54,390 bases of DNA from Shewanella sp. KT0246 (GCF_019654955.1 NZ_BPEV01000033.1:1-54390), one strand, 5' to 3'. Positions 1 to 9,310 are shown, counted from the stretch's first letter. Notes: generated from the letters alone by a model not told the origin. Numbers and translations are program-made.

Positions 1-1
1 A

Positions 2-679
2 AATATGTTGTCAGGCTTAGGTAATGTGATGGCCAATTTGTTTTTAATCATTTTGACCATTATTTTTATGTTATTTGAAGCGCAATCTTTACCTAAAAAG
101 TTTCATTTAGCGCTTGATGATCCAGACATGCGTTTAAAGCAAATTGATAAATTTTTGCACTCAGTAAACCAGTATATGGTGATTAAAACATTGGTCAGTA
201 TCGGAACGGCCATTATCATTGGTGTTGGTTTATCGATTATTGGAGTTGATTACGCTTTGCTTTGGGCTGTTATTGCTTTTTTGTTTAACTATATTCCAAA
301 TATTGGTTCTATCATTGCGGCTATCCCGGCAGTCTTATTAGCGTTTATTCAGATGGGGCCAGGGGCTGCTGGTTTTACTGCACTTTTATATCTTGGTACG
401 AATACAGTAATGGGCAATGCCGTGGAACCACGGTTTATGGGCCGAGGTTTGGGGTTATCAACTCTAGTAGTGTTTTTGTCATTAATCTTTTGGGGCTGGT
501 TATTGGGTTCGGTCGGTATGCTGTTATCTGTTCCATTAACCATGATTGTTAAAATTGCACTTGAGTCTAGCGAGGGCGGAAAATGGTTTGCCATTTTATT
601 ATCAGACGAAATCCCTGTTGAGCCGGACAAATCTCAACAGCCAGATGCCGAAGAAACAACTAACGTTGATAAAGCATAA
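2..679 (+). CDS. AI-2E/PerM family transporter, C-terminal part (cut by window edge)
   Basis: Open reading frame running in from the left edge with no stop before it, so the true start lies outside the window; the first ATG (position 5) is internal. The visible 225 or so residues are very hydrophobic, with several membrane segments, and carry the family's typical stretch FNYIPNIGSIIAAIPAVLLA followed by the conserved NAVEPRFMGRGLGLS region and a last helix before a charged tail. Family members are inner-membrane permeases of about 350 residues described as AI-2 exporters or ion/proton antiporters, and the substrate cannot be read from sequence. The C-terminal 25 residues are acidic and low complexity, as is common here. 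Family assignment is firm, function is not. Confidence 0.85.
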   Translation, partial: NMLSGLGNVMANLFLIILTIIFMLFEAQSLPKKFHLALDDPDMRLKQIDKFLHSVNQYMVIKTLVSIGTAIIIGVGLSIIGVDYALLWAVIAFLFNYIPNIGSIIAAIPAVLLAFIQMGPGAAGFTALLYLGTNTVMGNAVEPRFMGRGLGLSTLVVFLSLIFWGWLLGSVGMLLSVPLTMIVKIALESSEGGKWFAILLSDEIPVEPDKSQQPDAEETTNVDKA

Positions 680-722
680 ATTTTCTTTAATAGCTTATTT
701 ATAAAATTGTGAATGTAAAAAC

Positions 723-1652
723 ATGAATTTAGTGTGTGAAGATTTTCCACTTGGGCAAGCTCTTGCTCAAGTTCAATTAACTGATGAACTTTGCCGTGTA
801 TTTCACGGCAGAGGTGGTCGATTTGAAGGTTTTGAACACCTTTGTTTAGATTGGTTTAAGCCTGTGTTGCTATTAACCAGTTTTAAAGAGCTATCAGAAG
901 CTGAGCGTTTTACTTTGACTGACGCAATAGCCGAAGTATGGCAACAAAGCCACAGCGAATTGAGTTTTAATCTTGTATTTCAATATCGAAATGCTGGTAA
1001 AACAGTCACTGAAATAGTGTCCGGTGCAGTGCCTGAAAAACATATCATCACAGAAAATGGTGCCGATTTTTTAGTACACCTTTTACGTGGTCAAAATCAT
1101 GGTATTTTTTTGGACATGGCAAACGGTCGTCGATGGGTTAAAGACCATGCAAAGGATAAAAAAGTACTCAATCTTTTTGCATATACTTGTGCTTTTTCAG
1201 TTGTCGGTTTGCAAGGCGGTGCGACTGAAGTCGTTAATATGGATATGAGTAAAGGCGCGCTGAGTATTGGTAAACAAAATCACCTTTTGAATGGGTTTGA
1301 ATCAGGAGCACGTTTTCTTGGTCATGACATATTCAGGTCGTGGGGTAAGCTTACAAAATTAGGCCCTTATGATTTAATTGTTGCCGATCCACCAAGTAAT
1401 CAAAAAGGCAGTTTTGTGGCAACTAAAGACTACGTAAGACTTTTACGTAGACTACCAGAACTGTTAGCTGAGCAAGGAGAAGTGTTGCTGTGTTTGAATG
1501 CGCCAGAGTTAGGATGTGATTTTTTAATGGAACAGGTCACTGAAACTGCGCCAAATATTGAGTTTGTTGAACGTATTGAAAACCCGCCTGTATTTGCAGA
1601 TGTCGACGAGCAAAAGTCATTAAAAGTATTGCGATATAGAGTAAGACGCTAA
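723..1652 (+). CDS. class I SAM-dependent methyltransferase (RlmI/SmtA-like)
   Basis: A 309-residue cytoplasmic protein with a C-terminal Rossmann methyltransferase domain: motif I is VLNLFAYTCAFSVVGLQGG, the acidic strand-2 end is VVNMDMSKGA, and the catalytic-loop motif is DLIVADPPS. The last resembles the DPP signature of RNA base methyltransferases of the RlmI/YccW group (PF10672-like). It lacks the N-terminal PUA domain of RlmI; residues 1-120 form a different accessory region. Substrate is probably rRNA or another RNA, by family only. It lies 43 bases after the permease gene and ends before a strong terminator, so it may be cotranscribed with that gene. Confidence 0.8.
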   Translation: MNLVCEDFPLGQALAQVQLTDELCRVFHGRGGRFEGFEHLCLDWFKPVLLLTSFKELSEAERFTLTDAIAEVWQQSHSELSFNLVFQYRNAGKTVTEIVSGAVPEKHIITENGADFLVHLLRGQNHGIFLDMANGRRWVKDHAKDKKVLNLFAYTCAFSVVGLQGGATEVVNMDMSKGALSIGKQNHLLNGFESGARFLGHDIFRSWGKLTKLGPYDLIVADPPSNQKGSFVATKDYVRLLRRLPELLAEQGEVLLCLNAPELGCDFLMEQVTETAPNIEFVERIENPPVFADVDEQKSLKVLRYRVRR

Positions 1653-1684
1653 ACTGAACCTCTTCCAGTCAATATCATTTATTT

Positions 1685-1719
1685 AGCACAATTGAATATC
1701 AATTCAATTGTGCTTTTTT
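1685..1719 (+). terminator. rho-independent terminator after the methyltransferase gene
   Basis: Perfect 13-base-pair stem (AGCACAATTGAAT with ATTCAATTGTGCT, 1685-1697 and 1702-1714) with a 4-base loop and a following run of T. It separates the methyltransferase transcript from the nap operon. Confidence 0.9.
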
Positions 1720-1976
1720 GTTTGTTTATGGAAATAATCAAAATTGTATTCAGTTTCGTGTGGAGAGACTTTAAAAGTTTTCGTGTTTTGCCTATTTAAT
1801 AATCGCAAATGAATGATTAACAAGTTGATAACTTTTGACTAAGCGGCTATATATACTTAGGTATTAGAAACGATTTTCAATTGTATTCATTTTGTAAGTC
1901 ATTTTCTTGTCACTATAGAGTTGGATTAGTTAAGTCAAATATAAATCCATACAGAGCAATTGTTTAGTTTGTTTTT

Positions 1977-1990
1977 ATGATCTAGATCAA
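1977..1990. promoter_or_regulatory. FNR (EtrA)-like binding site upstream of nap
   Basis: ATGAT-CTAG-ATCAA differs from the FNR consensus TTGAT-N4-ATCAA at one base. It also partly resembles a CRP site, and in Shewanella both EtrA/FNR and CRP control anaerobic respiration genes, so which protein binds cannot be decided from sequence. Confidence 0.65.
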
Positions 1991-2003
1991 CAAATATTCG
2001 CTT

Positions 2004-2019
2004 TACCAATTTGTGAGTA
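2004..2019. promoter_or_regulatory. NarP-like 7-2-7 heptamer pair
   Basis: TACCAAT-TT-GTGAGTA is an inverted pair of heptamers matching the NarL/NarP consensus TACYYMT-N2-AKRRGTA at 12 of 14 positions. The 7-2-7 arrangement is the one NarP prefers. The site lies 28 bases (centre to centre) downstream of the FNR-like site, consistent with joint anaerobic and nitrate control. Confidence 0.5.
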
Positions 2020-2117
2020 TATAGTTTAGTCTTTGATTAAAGATAAAATTCTCGCAATTCTTAGTAGGTAACAACTAAGTTACATTACTTTCTTTATAAC
2101 CCTCTGCAGGAGGCTCC

Positions 2118-2276
2118 ATGAGTACAGATCTGCAACGTGAAAAAAGCCTAGAATTTAAAATTTTTATATTCTTAACGGTTTTTTTAGCACCAATCTTATC
2201 AGCACTGTTAGTCAGTGCACTTGGTTTTACCATTTGGTTCAGTCAAATCCTTTCAGGCCCACCCGGTGCGGGTTAG
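2118..2276 (+). CDS. napE: periplasmic nitrate reductase subunit NapE
   Basis: A 52-residue single-pass membrane protein. The N-terminus is short and charged (MSTDLQREKSLEFK), followed by one long hydrophobic segment (about residues 15-43) and the family-typical end FSQILSGPPGAG. A strong AGGAGG ribosome site precedes the ATG by five bases. It is first in the napEDABC cluster, as in the NAP-alpha type operons of many shewanellae. NapE is thought to assist the membrane part of the Nap system, but its exact role is unknown and it is dispensable in tested organisms. Identity rests on size, topology, the C-terminal motif and position. Confidence 0.88.
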   Translation: MSTDLQREKSLEFKIFIFLTVFLAPILSALLVSALGFTIWFSQILSGPPGAG

Positions 2277-2316
2277 TTTAATCTAACAAAAATAAATAAT
2301 AGAGAAGTAAGTGTCG

Positions 2317-2577
2317 ATGAGCAAAAAAGAAATCCATGTAACTAGCCTAATTGTTCAAGTTCAACCAGAACAAATGGCTGAAGTTCGTCAGAAGATTATG
2401 GCGATGAAAAATGCTGAATTATCAGTGAATAATGAAATGAAAATTGTAGTGGTGATTGAAGGGCCAACACAGCGCTCTTTAATGGATGACATCTCTACCA
2501 TTAATGCAATCCCAGGTGTGTTAACTGCCACTATGGTTTATCACCAAAGCGAAGAGCTAGAAGAGGGTGAAGAATGA
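2317..2577 (+). CDS. napD: NapD, chaperone for NapA
   Basis: An 86-residue cytoplasmic protein of ferredoxin-like fold that binds the Tat signal peptide of NapA and holds back export until the molybdenum cofactor is in place. Recognisable family features are the opening ITSLIVQV-type strand (here [12 protein letters not shown]), the central KIVVVIEG strand and the [13 protein letters not shown] segment. A GTG lies six bases upstream (2311), but the ribosome site AGAGAAG at 2301-2307 is well spaced only for the ATG at 2317. The stop overlaps the napA start (ATGA), indicating translational coupling with its client. Confidence 0.93.
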   Translation: MSKKEIHVTSLIVQVQPEQMAEVRQKIMAMKNAELSVNNEMKIVVVIEGPTQRSLMDDISTINAIPGVLTATMVYHQSEELEEGEE

Positions 2578-5069
2578 GTATGAACAGACGTGAATTTATG
2601 AAAGCCAATGCTGCTATGGCAGCAGCTGGTGTTGCTGGTATGGCTTTACCCGCATCAGCGAGTAACCTGATCACTAGCTCGGAGCAAACAAAATTAGAGT
2701 GGAATAAAGCACCATGTCGTTTTTGCGGTACTGGCTGTTCAGTCATCGTCGCTACGAGAGACGGTAAAGTGGTTGCTACTCACGGTGATGCTAAAAGTGA
2801 AGTTAACCGTGGTTTAAACTGTGTTAAAGGCTATTTCTTATCAAAAATCATGTATGGACGCGATCGTCTTCAAACTCCAATGTTAAGAATGACCGATGGT
2901 AAATACGACAAGAATGGTGAATTCACTCCTGTTAGCTGGGATATGGCATTTGATACCATGGCTGAAAAATGGAAGAAAACCATCAAAGCTAAAGGTCCAA
3001 CGGCTGTTGGTATGTTTGGCTCAGGTCAGTGGACAGTTTGGGAAGGTTACGCTGCAGTTAAACTGATGAAAGCGGGTTTTGGTTCAAACAATATTGACCC
3101 TAACGCTCGTCATTGCATGGCTTCGGCAGTAGGTGGCTTCATGCGTACCTTTGGTATAGATGAACCAATGGGCTGTTACGATGATATGGAAGCGGCTGAT
3201 GCTTTTGTATTGTGGGGCTCAAATATGGCAGAAATGCATCCTATTCTTTGGACTCGTGTGACTGACCGACGCTTAAGTGCTCCTCATGTAAAAGTGGCGG
3301 TATTGTCGACGTTCCAACATCGCTCATTTGATTTAGCCGATTTGCCGATTGTATTTACGCCACAAACAGATTTAGCAATGTTGAATTTTATTGCTAACTA
3401 CATAATTCAAAATGACAAAGTCGATAAAGACTTTATCAGTAAACATGTTAATTTCCGTAAAGGTGAAACTGACATTGGTTATGGTTTACGCGCATCACAT
3501 CCATTGCAGAAAAAAGCAAAAAATGTCGGTACTGCTGGTGATTCAACCCCAATTGATTTTGAAGAGTTCAAAAAGTTTGTTGCTGATTATGATGTTGAAA
3601 GCGTTAGCAAGCTGTCAGGTGTTCCTGAACATAAATTAATAGAACTGGCTGAGTTATATGCTGACCCTAAAAAGAAAGTTACTTCTTTCTGGACTATGGG
3701 CTTCAATCAACATACTCGCGGTGTATGGTGTAACAACCTAATTTATAACATTCATTTACTAGTGGGTAAGATTTCGACTCCGGGTAACAGTCCATTCTCG
3801 TTAACGGGTCAACCGTCTGCGTGTGGTACCGCTCGTGAAGTGGGGACTTTCTCGCATCGTCTACCTGCAGATATGGTGGTCACCAACCCTAAGCATCGTA
3901 AACTTGCCGAAGATATTTGGAATATTCCAAGTGGTATTATTCCGCCTAAACCTGGCTACCATGCTGTTGAGCAAAACCGTCGCCTTAAAGACGGTGATTT
4001 GAATTGTTATTGGGTTCAAGTTAACAACAACATGCAAGCTGCGGCTAACATGAACGAAGAAGGTTTACCGGGCTACCGTAATCCTGACAATTTCATCGTT
4101 GTTTCTGATGCCTATCCAACAGTTACTACTCAAGCAGGTGATTTGATTTTACCTTCAGCAATGTGGGTAGAAAAAGAAGGCGCATATGGTAATGCAGAGC
4201 GTCGTACTCAGTTTTGGCATCAAATGGTACAAGCACCTGGAGAGTCAATGTCAGACTTATGGCAGTTGATGGAATTCTCAAAACGCTTTACTACTGACGA
4301 AGTTTGGTCAAAAGACGTCCTTGATGCTAATCCGCAATTCAAAGGTAAAACATTATTTGAAGTGCTTTACCAAAACGGTAACGTTGAGAAGTTCCCATTA
4401 AGTGATGCCGACCCTAAGTTTATGAATAATGAAGCGAAGCATTTTGGTTTCTATGTTCAAAAAGGTTTATTTGAAGAGTACGCTCAATTTGGCCGTGGTC
4501 ATGGTCATGATTTAGCTGATTTTGATGTGTACCATACTGAGCATGGTTTGCGTTGGCCTGTGGTTGACGGTAAAGAGACTAAATGGCGTTACCGTGAAGG
4601 ATCAGATCCTTATGTGAAAGCGGGTAAAGGCTTTGAGTTTTACGGTAAACCAGACGGTAAAGCGATTATTTTCGCCTTGCCATATGAGCCAGCACCTGAG
4701 GTGCCAGATGAAGAGTTTGATATTTGGCTATCAACAGGCCGTGTTTTAGAGCATTGGCATTCTGGTTCGATGACGCAACGTGTACCAGAGCTTTACAAAG
4801 CCTTCCCAGATGCAGTGTGTTTCATGCATCCTGATGACGCTAAAAAGCGTGGACTACGCCGTGGTGATGAAGTGAAAGTTATTTCTCGTCGTGGTGAAAT
4901 TAAAACCCGCGTTGAAACAAGAGGGCGTAATAAGCCACCAATTGGATTGGTTTTCGTACCATGGTTTGATGCTAGCCAGCTGATTAATAAGGTCACACTT
5001 GATGCGACAGATCCTTTGTCAAAACAAACTGACTTTAAAAAGTGTGCGGTTAAGATTGTCAAAGCCTAA
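2574..5069 (+). CDS. napA: periplasmic nitrate reductase catalytic subunit NapA
   Basis: An 831-residue molybdopterin enzyme that reduces nitrate to nitrite in the periplasm, taking electrons from NapB. The twin-arginine signal is NRREFMK (Arg5-Arg6) with cleavage expected after ALPASA near residue 29. The [4Fe-4S] ligands are Cys48, Cys51, Cys55 and Cys83 (CRFCGTGC, then GLNCVKG). The bis-MGD molybdenum ligand is Cys181 in NARHCMASA. The length equals the usual monomeric NapA (about 830). A second ATG two codons in (MNRREF) is an alternative start. It overlaps napD by four bases and is followed by napB after 11 bases. The companion NapC marks this as the NAP-alpha type rather than the NapGH-dependent type. 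Confidence 0.97.
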   Translation: MSMNRREFMKANAAMAAAGVAGMALPASASNLITSSEQTKLEWNKAPCRFCGTGCSVIVATRDGKVVATHGDAKSEVNRGLNCVKGYFLSKIMYGRDRLQTPMLRMTDGKYDKNGEFTPVSWDMAFDTMAEKWKKTIKAKGPTAVGMFGSGQWTVWEGYAAVKLMKAGFGSNNIDPNARHCMASAVGGFMRTFGIDEPMGCYDDMEAADAFVLWGSNMAEMHPILWTRVTDRRLSAPHVKVAVLSTFQHRSFDLADLPIVFTPQTDLAMLNFIANYIIQNDKVDKDFISKHVNFRKGETDIGYGLRASHPLQKKAKNVGTAGDSTPIDFEEFKKFVADYDVESVSKLSGVPEHKLIELAELYADPKKKVTSFWTMGFNQHTRGVWCNNLIYNIHLLVGKISTPGNSPFSLTGQPSACGTAREVGTFSHRLPADMVVTNPKHRKLAEDIWNIPSGIIPPKPGYHAVEQNRRLKDGDLNCYWVQVNNNMQAAANMNEEGLPGYRNPDNFIVVSDAYPTVTTQAGDLILPSAMWVEKEGAYGNAERRTQFWHQMVQAPGESMSDLWQLMEFSKRFTTDEVWSKDVLDANPQFKGKTLFEVLYQNGNVEKFPLSDADPKFMNNEAKHFGFYVQKGLFEEYAQFGRGHGHDLADFDVYHTEHGLRWPVVDGKETKWRYREGSDPYVKAGKGFEFYGKPDGKAIIFALPYEPAPEVPDEEFDIWLSTGRVLEHWHSGSMTQRVPELYKAFPDAVCFMHPDDAKKRGLRRGDEVKVISRRGEIKTRVETRGRNKPPIGLVFVPWFDASQLINKVTLDATDPLSKQTDFKKCAVKIVKA

Positions 5070-5080
5070 GGAGAACGACC

Positions 5081-5551
5081 ATGAAAGCACGTAAAATTTT
5101 ATCAATGATTGCGTTATTGGGCTTCTCTTTTAGTTTGATGGCTGCAACTGTACCTGAAGACAAAGTGGCGACATTACGTTTAGCCCCTATTGAAGTCGAA
5201 CCAACGCCACCAGTAATGCAGAAGGTAATTAACTCTGATGTAAAACAAGTGCGTAACTACCCAATGCAACCGCCGATTATTCCGCACAAAATTGACGGAT
5301 ATCAAGTTGATTTGAAAGTGAATAAATGTATGCAATGTCATGCTCGTAACAGTACAGGACATTCACAAGCACCTATGGTGAGTGTGACACATTACATGGA
5401 TAGAGATAATAACTTCTTGGCTTCATTATCACCACGTCGTTATTACTGTACTCAATGCCATGTAGCTCAGTTGGATGCTAAGTTACTCGTTGAAAATGAT
5501 TTTGTGGATGTTAAAGAACTCATGAAAGAATCTTCTAAAGCTGAGCACTAG
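5081..5551 (+). CDS. napB: periplasmic nitrate reductase dihaem cytochrome subunit NapB
   Basis: A 156-residue exported c-type cytochrome with an N-terminal signal peptide ([22 protein letters not shown]) and two CXXCH haem sites, CMQCH near residue 85 and CTQCH near residue 125. Family landmarks include [12 protein letters not shown] and the [12 protein letters not shown] stretch before the first haem. It passes electrons from NapC to NapA in the periplasm. An AAGGAGA ribosome site precedes the ATG, and the gene is eight bases upstream of napC. Confidence 0.96.
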   Translation: MKARKILSMIALLGFSFSLMAATVPEDKVATLRLAPIEVEPTPPVMQKVINSDVKQVRNYPMQPPIIPHKIDGYQVDLKVNKCMQCHARNSTGHSQAPMVSVTHYMDRDNNFLASLSPRRYYCTQCHVAQLDAKLLVENDFVDVKELMKESSKAEH

Positions 5552-5559
5552 GAGCGGGT

Positions 5560-6159
5560 ATGATTGGAAAATTAATAGAAAATCTGAAGCTAATTTGGAA
5601 AGTACTAAACCGTCCAAGTATCCACTACAGTCTTGGTTTTCTTACTCTAGGTGGCTTTGTTGCTGGTGTGATTTTCTGGGGTGGCTTTAACACTGCCCTA
5701 GAAGTGACGAACCAAGAACAGTTTTGTATTGGTTGCCACGAGATGGAAAACAATGTTTATGAAGAGTTGAAAACAACGATTCATTTTACTAACCGCAGTG
5801 GTGTTCGAGCAACGTGTCCTGATTGTCACGTCCCGCATAATTGGACTGATAAGATTGCCCGTAAAATGCAGGCTTCGAAAGAAGTATGGGGCAAAGTATT
5901 TGGTACGATTAACACTCGTGAAAAATTTGAAGCTAAGCGTCGTCACTTAGCTGAAAATGAATGGAATAGGCTTAAAGCAAATGACTCGTTAGAGTGCCGT
6001 AACTGTCATAACTTCGATTATATGGATTTCACTCGCCAGTCTAAGCGTGCATCACAAATGCATTCAACATCTTTAGCAAGTGGTGAAAAAACCTGTATTG
6101 ATTGTCATAAAGGTATTGCACATGAATTACCTGATATGGCTGGAGTGGAAGGTTTCTAA
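5560..6159 (+). CDS. napC: membrane-anchored tetrahaem quinol dehydrogenase NapC
   Basis: A 199-residue NapC/NirT-family cytochrome with one N-terminal membrane helix (about residues 24-46) and four CXXCH sites in the periplasmic part: CIGCH, CPDCH, CRNCH and CIDCH. It oxidises menaquinol/ubiquinol and feeds NapB and NapA. Shewanella also uses the related CymA as a general quinol oxidase for NapA, so the presence of a dedicated NapC here indicates the NAP-alpha operon type. Last gene of the operon, followed by a terminator. Confidence 0.95.
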   Translation: MIGKLIENLKLIWKVLNRPSIHYSLGFLTLGGFVAGVIFWGGFNTALEVTNQEQFCIGCHEMENNVYEELKTTIHFTNRSGVRATCPDCHVPHNWTDKIARKMQASKEVWGKVFGTINTREKFEAKRRHLAENEWNRLKANDSLECRNCHNFDYMDFTRQSKRASQMHSTSLASGEKTCIDCHKGIAHELPDMAGVEGF

Positions 6160-6207
6160 TACTCCCACTGTGATAAAGTCGCAAAGATTTTAGTCAGTAT
6201 GTATCAT

Positions 6208-6236
6208 AAAAGGTCAGCGTAAGCTGGCCTTTTTGT
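6208..6236 (+). terminator. terminator of the nap operon
   Basis: Stem AGGTCAGC (6211-6218) pairing with GCTGGCCT (6223-6230), one G-T pair, 4-base loop GTAA, flanked by AAA and TTTT. Confidence 0.9.
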
Positions 6237-6331
6237 CACTAATGAGGCTATATTAAAATAGACGAATTTTACAGCAGTTATAGAGACTTAATTTGGCTAA
6301 TATGTTTTAAACGAACACTGAAGCAGGATGC

Positions 6332-8134
6332 ATGCAGAAATTCAATTCAATATATAATGACGTTAAAACATTACTCAAGCCCAGACTAGCTTTGCAGTTC
6401 TTGGCTATGATGTCTTTTAGCTTTGCGTTGCCTATTGACGTTGCTTCGAGCGAGATTTCGTTAATCACTCACCAAGATAAACAACCATCTACTGTCGAAT
6501 CTAAAGATTCCAATGAGCTATTAATAAAATGGTTAGACTCTGAGTTTCAACCTTCAACGTTATCAATTTCCCAGCAATTAGAAGAGCTAAGTTGGTTTCA
6601 GAATAAATCACAACCTTTTAAAGGCATGACCATTAGAGTTGTTTCTGAGCGAATAAATACCCACCAATATGAAGCCAATATTTTAGCTAAAGCTTTTTAC
6701 GAAATAACCGGAATTCATGTCATTCATGAGTTAACTAACGAAGACGATGTGATTAAAAAGTTTTCCGCTCAAATTATGACAGGCCAACGTCTTTATGATG
6801 CCTATATTAGTGATAGCGATCTTATTGGTAGCCATTTTAGACAACAGCATGTGATTTCGATAACTGATCTGATAAATAATCAAGCAAAAGCCTATACGCT
6901 TCCATCACTCGATTTAAATGATTTCGTTGGCCTTGCTTTTACTACCGGCCCAGATGGAAAAATATATCAATTACCCGATCAACAATTCGCTAATTTGTAC
7001 TGGTATCGGAGTGATTGGTTTGCCAAACCGGAGTATCAAAAGTTGTTCGAAGCCAAGTATGGATATCCATTAGGAGTTCCGCAGAATTGGCAAGCCTATG
7101 AAGATATTGCGGAGTTTTTTACTGCTGATATTAACGAGATAGATGGTATTAAAATATATGGGCATATGGATTACGCCAAATCAGACCCTTCACTAGGTTG
7201 GCGAATCTCTGATGCGTGGTTATCAATGGCTGGTGTTGGTGATAAAGGGCTGCCTAATGGCTTGCCAGTTGATGAATGGGGTATTCGTGTTGAGGACTGT
7301 CATCCTGTGGGGGCAAGTGTTGAGCGAGGGGGGGCGTTAAATAGTCCTGCTGCGATATACGCCATAGAAAAGTATAAAGAGTGGCTAGTTAAATATGCGC
7401 CACCAGAAGCGCAGCAGTTAACCTTCTCAGAATCTGGAGATTGGGCAGCCAAAGGCAATATCGCCCAACAAATATTTTGGTATACCGCATTTGTGCCTGA
7501 CTTTACAAAACAAGGCTTAGCTGTGATGAATCAAGATGGTACGCCGAAATGGCGAGTCGCTCCATCTCCTATCGGCAAATATTGGCAAAAAGGCATGAAG
7601 TCAGGATACCAAGATACAGGTGCTTGGACTTTCTTGAGTCACACGCCAGAAAGCCATCAAATTGCTGCTTGGTTGTACGCTCAATTTGTTGTTTCAAAGA
7701 CGGTCTCATTAAAGAAAACACTCGTTGGTTCAACGCCTATTCGTCAATCGGATATAGATTCTGATTACATGACAGAAAGAGCACCTTATTTAGGTGGTCT
7801 AGTTGAGTTTTATCGAAGTCATGCGAGAAATATTTGGACGCCTACTGGAACCAATGTGCCTGATTATCAAGGGATGGCGGGTTATTGGTGGCAAGCTATA
7901 AGCCTCATTATTGAAGGGAAACTATCTGTACCGGAAGGATTGAATACGCTAGCAGAGCAGATTGATAATCATTTACTTGAATTACAGGAGCAAAATTTAA
8001 CTTGTGGGCCAAAAGTGAATAAAAAGGTTAACCCCTCGGTTTGGTTGAATAAACCTGGTGCCCCAAAAGCGATGATGCCAAATGAAGTTAAAGGCAAAAC
8101 GTTACCTTTTGAGGAGGCAATCAATGCTTGGTAA
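6332..8134 (+). CDS. periplasmic solute-binding protein of the GlpV-like carbohydrate ABC family (no transporter partner)
   Basis: A 600-residue exported protein. The N-terminus carries a basic region and a hydrophobic stretch (about residues 17-40) acting as signal peptide. The mature part follows the long glycerol/sugar-binding family 1 type known from rhizobial GlpV: the opening WLDSEFQPSTLS, then WFQNKSQPFKGMTIRVVSE, YDAYISDSDLIGSHFR, the Trp/Tyr-rich NLYWYRSDWFA and a C-terminal GAPKAMMPNE stretch. No permease or ATPase gene is nearby, so the protein may work with transporter parts encoded elsewhere or sense its ligand. Its end overlaps the next gene by 11 bases. A run of seven G lies in the coding sequence at 7327-7334. 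The true ligand is not determinable. Confidence 0.8.
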   Translation: MQKFNSIYNDVKTLLKPRLALQFLAMMSFSFALPIDVASSEISLITHQDKQPSTVESKDSNELLIKWLDSEFQPSTLSISQQLEELSWFQNKSQPFKGMTIRVVSERINTHQYEANILAKAFYEITGIHVIHELTNEDDVIKKFSAQIMTGQRLYDAYISDSDLIGSHFRQQHVISITDLINNQAKAYTLPSLDLNDFVGLAFTTGPDGKIYQLPDQQFANLYWYRSDWFAKPEYQKLFEAKYGYPLGVPQNWQAYEDIAEFFTADINEIDGIKIYGHMDYAKSDPSLGWRISDAWLSMAGVGDKGLPNGLPVDEWGIRVEDCHPVGASVERGGALNSPAAIYAIEKYKEWLVKYAPPEAQQLTFSESGDWAAKGNIAQQIFWYTAFVPDFTKQGLAVMNQDGTPKWRVAPSPIGKYWQKGMKSGYQDTGAWTFLSHTPESHQIAAWLYAQFVVSKTVSLKKTLVGSTPIRQSDIDSDYMTERAPYLGGLVEFYRSHARNIWTPTGTNVPDYQGMAGYWWQAISLIIEGKLSVPEGLNTLAEQIDNHLLELQEQNLTCGPKVNKKVNPSVWLNKPGAPKAMMPNEVKGKTLPFEEAINAW

Positions 8135-8867
8135 TAAACAGGTTTATTCTTGGTTTTGCGGTTGCTTTATAATTATGAATGTTTTTTTATCTCAAATGGT
8201 TTTTGCTTCCGAAATTACTGTTTACACCTATCAGCACGTTCCGTTTGCAGAACAAACGGACACTACACATCAAGGATTGATAATTGATATTATCGACGAG
8301 ATGTTTTCGCGAGCTGAAATCGAATATAAGGTGGTTTTTAATCCATTAAAACGTGGATTGACGATGACAAAAAGAAGCCATAATGTGTGTGTGTTACCTA
8401 TTGTGCGCACCCAACAAAAAGAAAGTGATTATCGCTGGGTTGGGCCTGTTTTGATCTCGCGCTACGGTTTATTCAGTTCAAAGAGTCAAGCAATCCCTTT
8501 AGTGACGCTTCAAGATGCTAAGCCATTATCTATTGGTACTTATTTAGGCAGTGGGATCAGTGAATATCTGACATCATTTCGGTATCAAGTTCAGGTTACC
8601 AATGATGATGCATTAAATATCAAAAAGCTTGAAAGGAATCGCATCGACCTTTGGGCTGCTGAGTTGATTAGTGCCCAAGCCTTAATGAGACAATCTAAAA
8701 TTCAATTGGGGGAGCCAGAACTCATTTTTCATACCTCTTTACGGGCGATGGCGTGCAATAAAACCTTGGATAGGACCCAGCATGAGGCGTTAGTGGATGC
8801 GTTAAACAGCATGTATCAAGATGGGTTTATGGAAAAAGTAAATTTAGCCTACGGTGCTTCCTTGTAG
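8124..8867 (+). CDS. periplasmic amino-acid-type solute-binding protein (SBP_bac_3 family)
   Basis: A 247-residue exported protein with signal peptide ending in MVFASEI. It shows the bilobal family-3 layout: ITVYTYQHVPFAE at the N-terminus, a GLIIDIIDEMF helix, then NPLKRGLTM, LSIGTYLGSG at the lobe change and a closing LVDALNSMYQDGFMEKV helix. The ATG at 8124 was chosen over an upstream in-frame start because GAGGAGG at 8111-8117 is ideally spaced. It overlaps the preceding binding-protein gene by 11 bases, so the two are almost certainly cotranscribed and coupled. Such orphan proteins in Shewanella often lack transporter partners; the role could be sensory or uptake. Confidence 0.78.
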   Translation: MLGNKQVYSWFCGCFIIMNVFLSQMVFASEITVYTYQHVPFAEQTDTTHQGLIIDIIDEMFSRAEIEYKVVFNPLKRGLTMTKRSHNVCVLPIVRTQQKESDYRWVGPVLISRYGLFSSKSQAIPLVTLQDAKPLSIGTYLGSGISEYLTSFRYQVQVTNDDALNIKKLERNRIDLWAAELISAQALMRQSKIQLGEPELIFHTSLRAMACNKTLDRTQHEALVDALNSMYQDGFMEKVNLAYGASL

Positions 8868-8890
8868 GTAGGCAGAGGAAAGCTTTTTTA

Positions 8891-9310
8891 TTAAATTTTG
8901 TTGAGAGTAAAAGAGTATGTCGATTTTCCAAAATCTGCCATTAACTGGTTGTGTAATTTAATTTTTTGAGTTGGTACTAGAGAAAAGCCATCTTTTTTAT
9001 TTATTATAACCATTGGCTTCAAAGAGCTTTTTAAAACACCAGACTCATCACTCGGTAAAAACGAAATAACACTTTCATTCTCAGACCAAATACCTGATGA
9101 AAAACCATAAATTCCAATTTTTCCTTCAAGTGATGACTGATAGCTTCCGTCATCATTTAGCACTAAATTAGTGTTGTTACCAAAACCATCATCATTTAAG
9201 TATGTCCCTATAACGTTTTGGCTTAATTTTATGGGATTATTGGTTGATGTATTAGCAGCACAACCAGTTGTAAGGATGATCATAGAGTTAATCAGCACCT
9301 TGTAGAACAT
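8891..9310 (-). CDS. small predicted lipoprotein, unknown function
   Basis: A 139-residue protein whose first 17 residues form a lipoprotein signal (MFYKVLINSMIILTTGC), giving lipidation at Cys17. The mature part is rich in Asn, Ser and Gly and looks like a small beta-rich domain (GTYLNDDGFGNNTNLVLNDDGSYQS, GIYGFSSGIWSENE), resembling lipocalin/META-like lipoproteins in a loose way only. The ATG at 9310 has GGGAG seven bases upstream; a TTG seven codons earlier is less likely. It converges with the binding-protein gene, leaving just 23 bases between stops. I do not recognise the family. Confidence 0.65.
   Translation of the reverse strand: MFYKVLINSMIILTTGCAANTSTNNPIKLSQNVIGTYLNDDGFGNNTNLVLNDDGSYQSSLEGKIGIYGFSSGIWSENESVISFLPSDESGVLKSSLKPMVIINKKDGFSLVPTQKIKLHNQLMADFGKSTYSFTLNKI

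Larger units (their letters stand above)
1720..2117. promoter_or_regulatory. nap operon upstream region
   Basis: About 400 bases without a gene, AT-rich, between the methyltransferase terminator and napE. It holds an FNR-like palindrome (1977-1990), a NarP-like heptamer pair (2004-2019) and a possible -10 element TAAAAT at 2044-2049. If transcription starts near 2056, the NarP-like site is centred near -44.5, the position reported for the E. coli nap promoter, and the FNR-like site near -72.5. The napE ribosome binding site GCAGGAGGC sits at 2106-2114. Nothing else recognisable. Confidence 0.6.

Noticed and set aside
2311..2577. GTG start two codons upstream for napD
   Set aside because: It is only three bases from the ribosome site, whereas the ATG at 2317 has normal spacing.
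3305..3316. GTCGAC-centred matches to the PrpR operator inside napA, prpR and acnD coding regions
   Set aside because: The 6-base core recurs by chance in coding sequence across the window, so intragenic matches alone are not evidence for operators.
8849..8890. Possible terminator hairpin across the end of the second binding-protein gene
   Set aside because: The pairing (GCTTCCT with AGGAAAGC) needs a bulge and an alternative GCCTAC/GTAGGT pairing competes; too weak to call although a T run follows.
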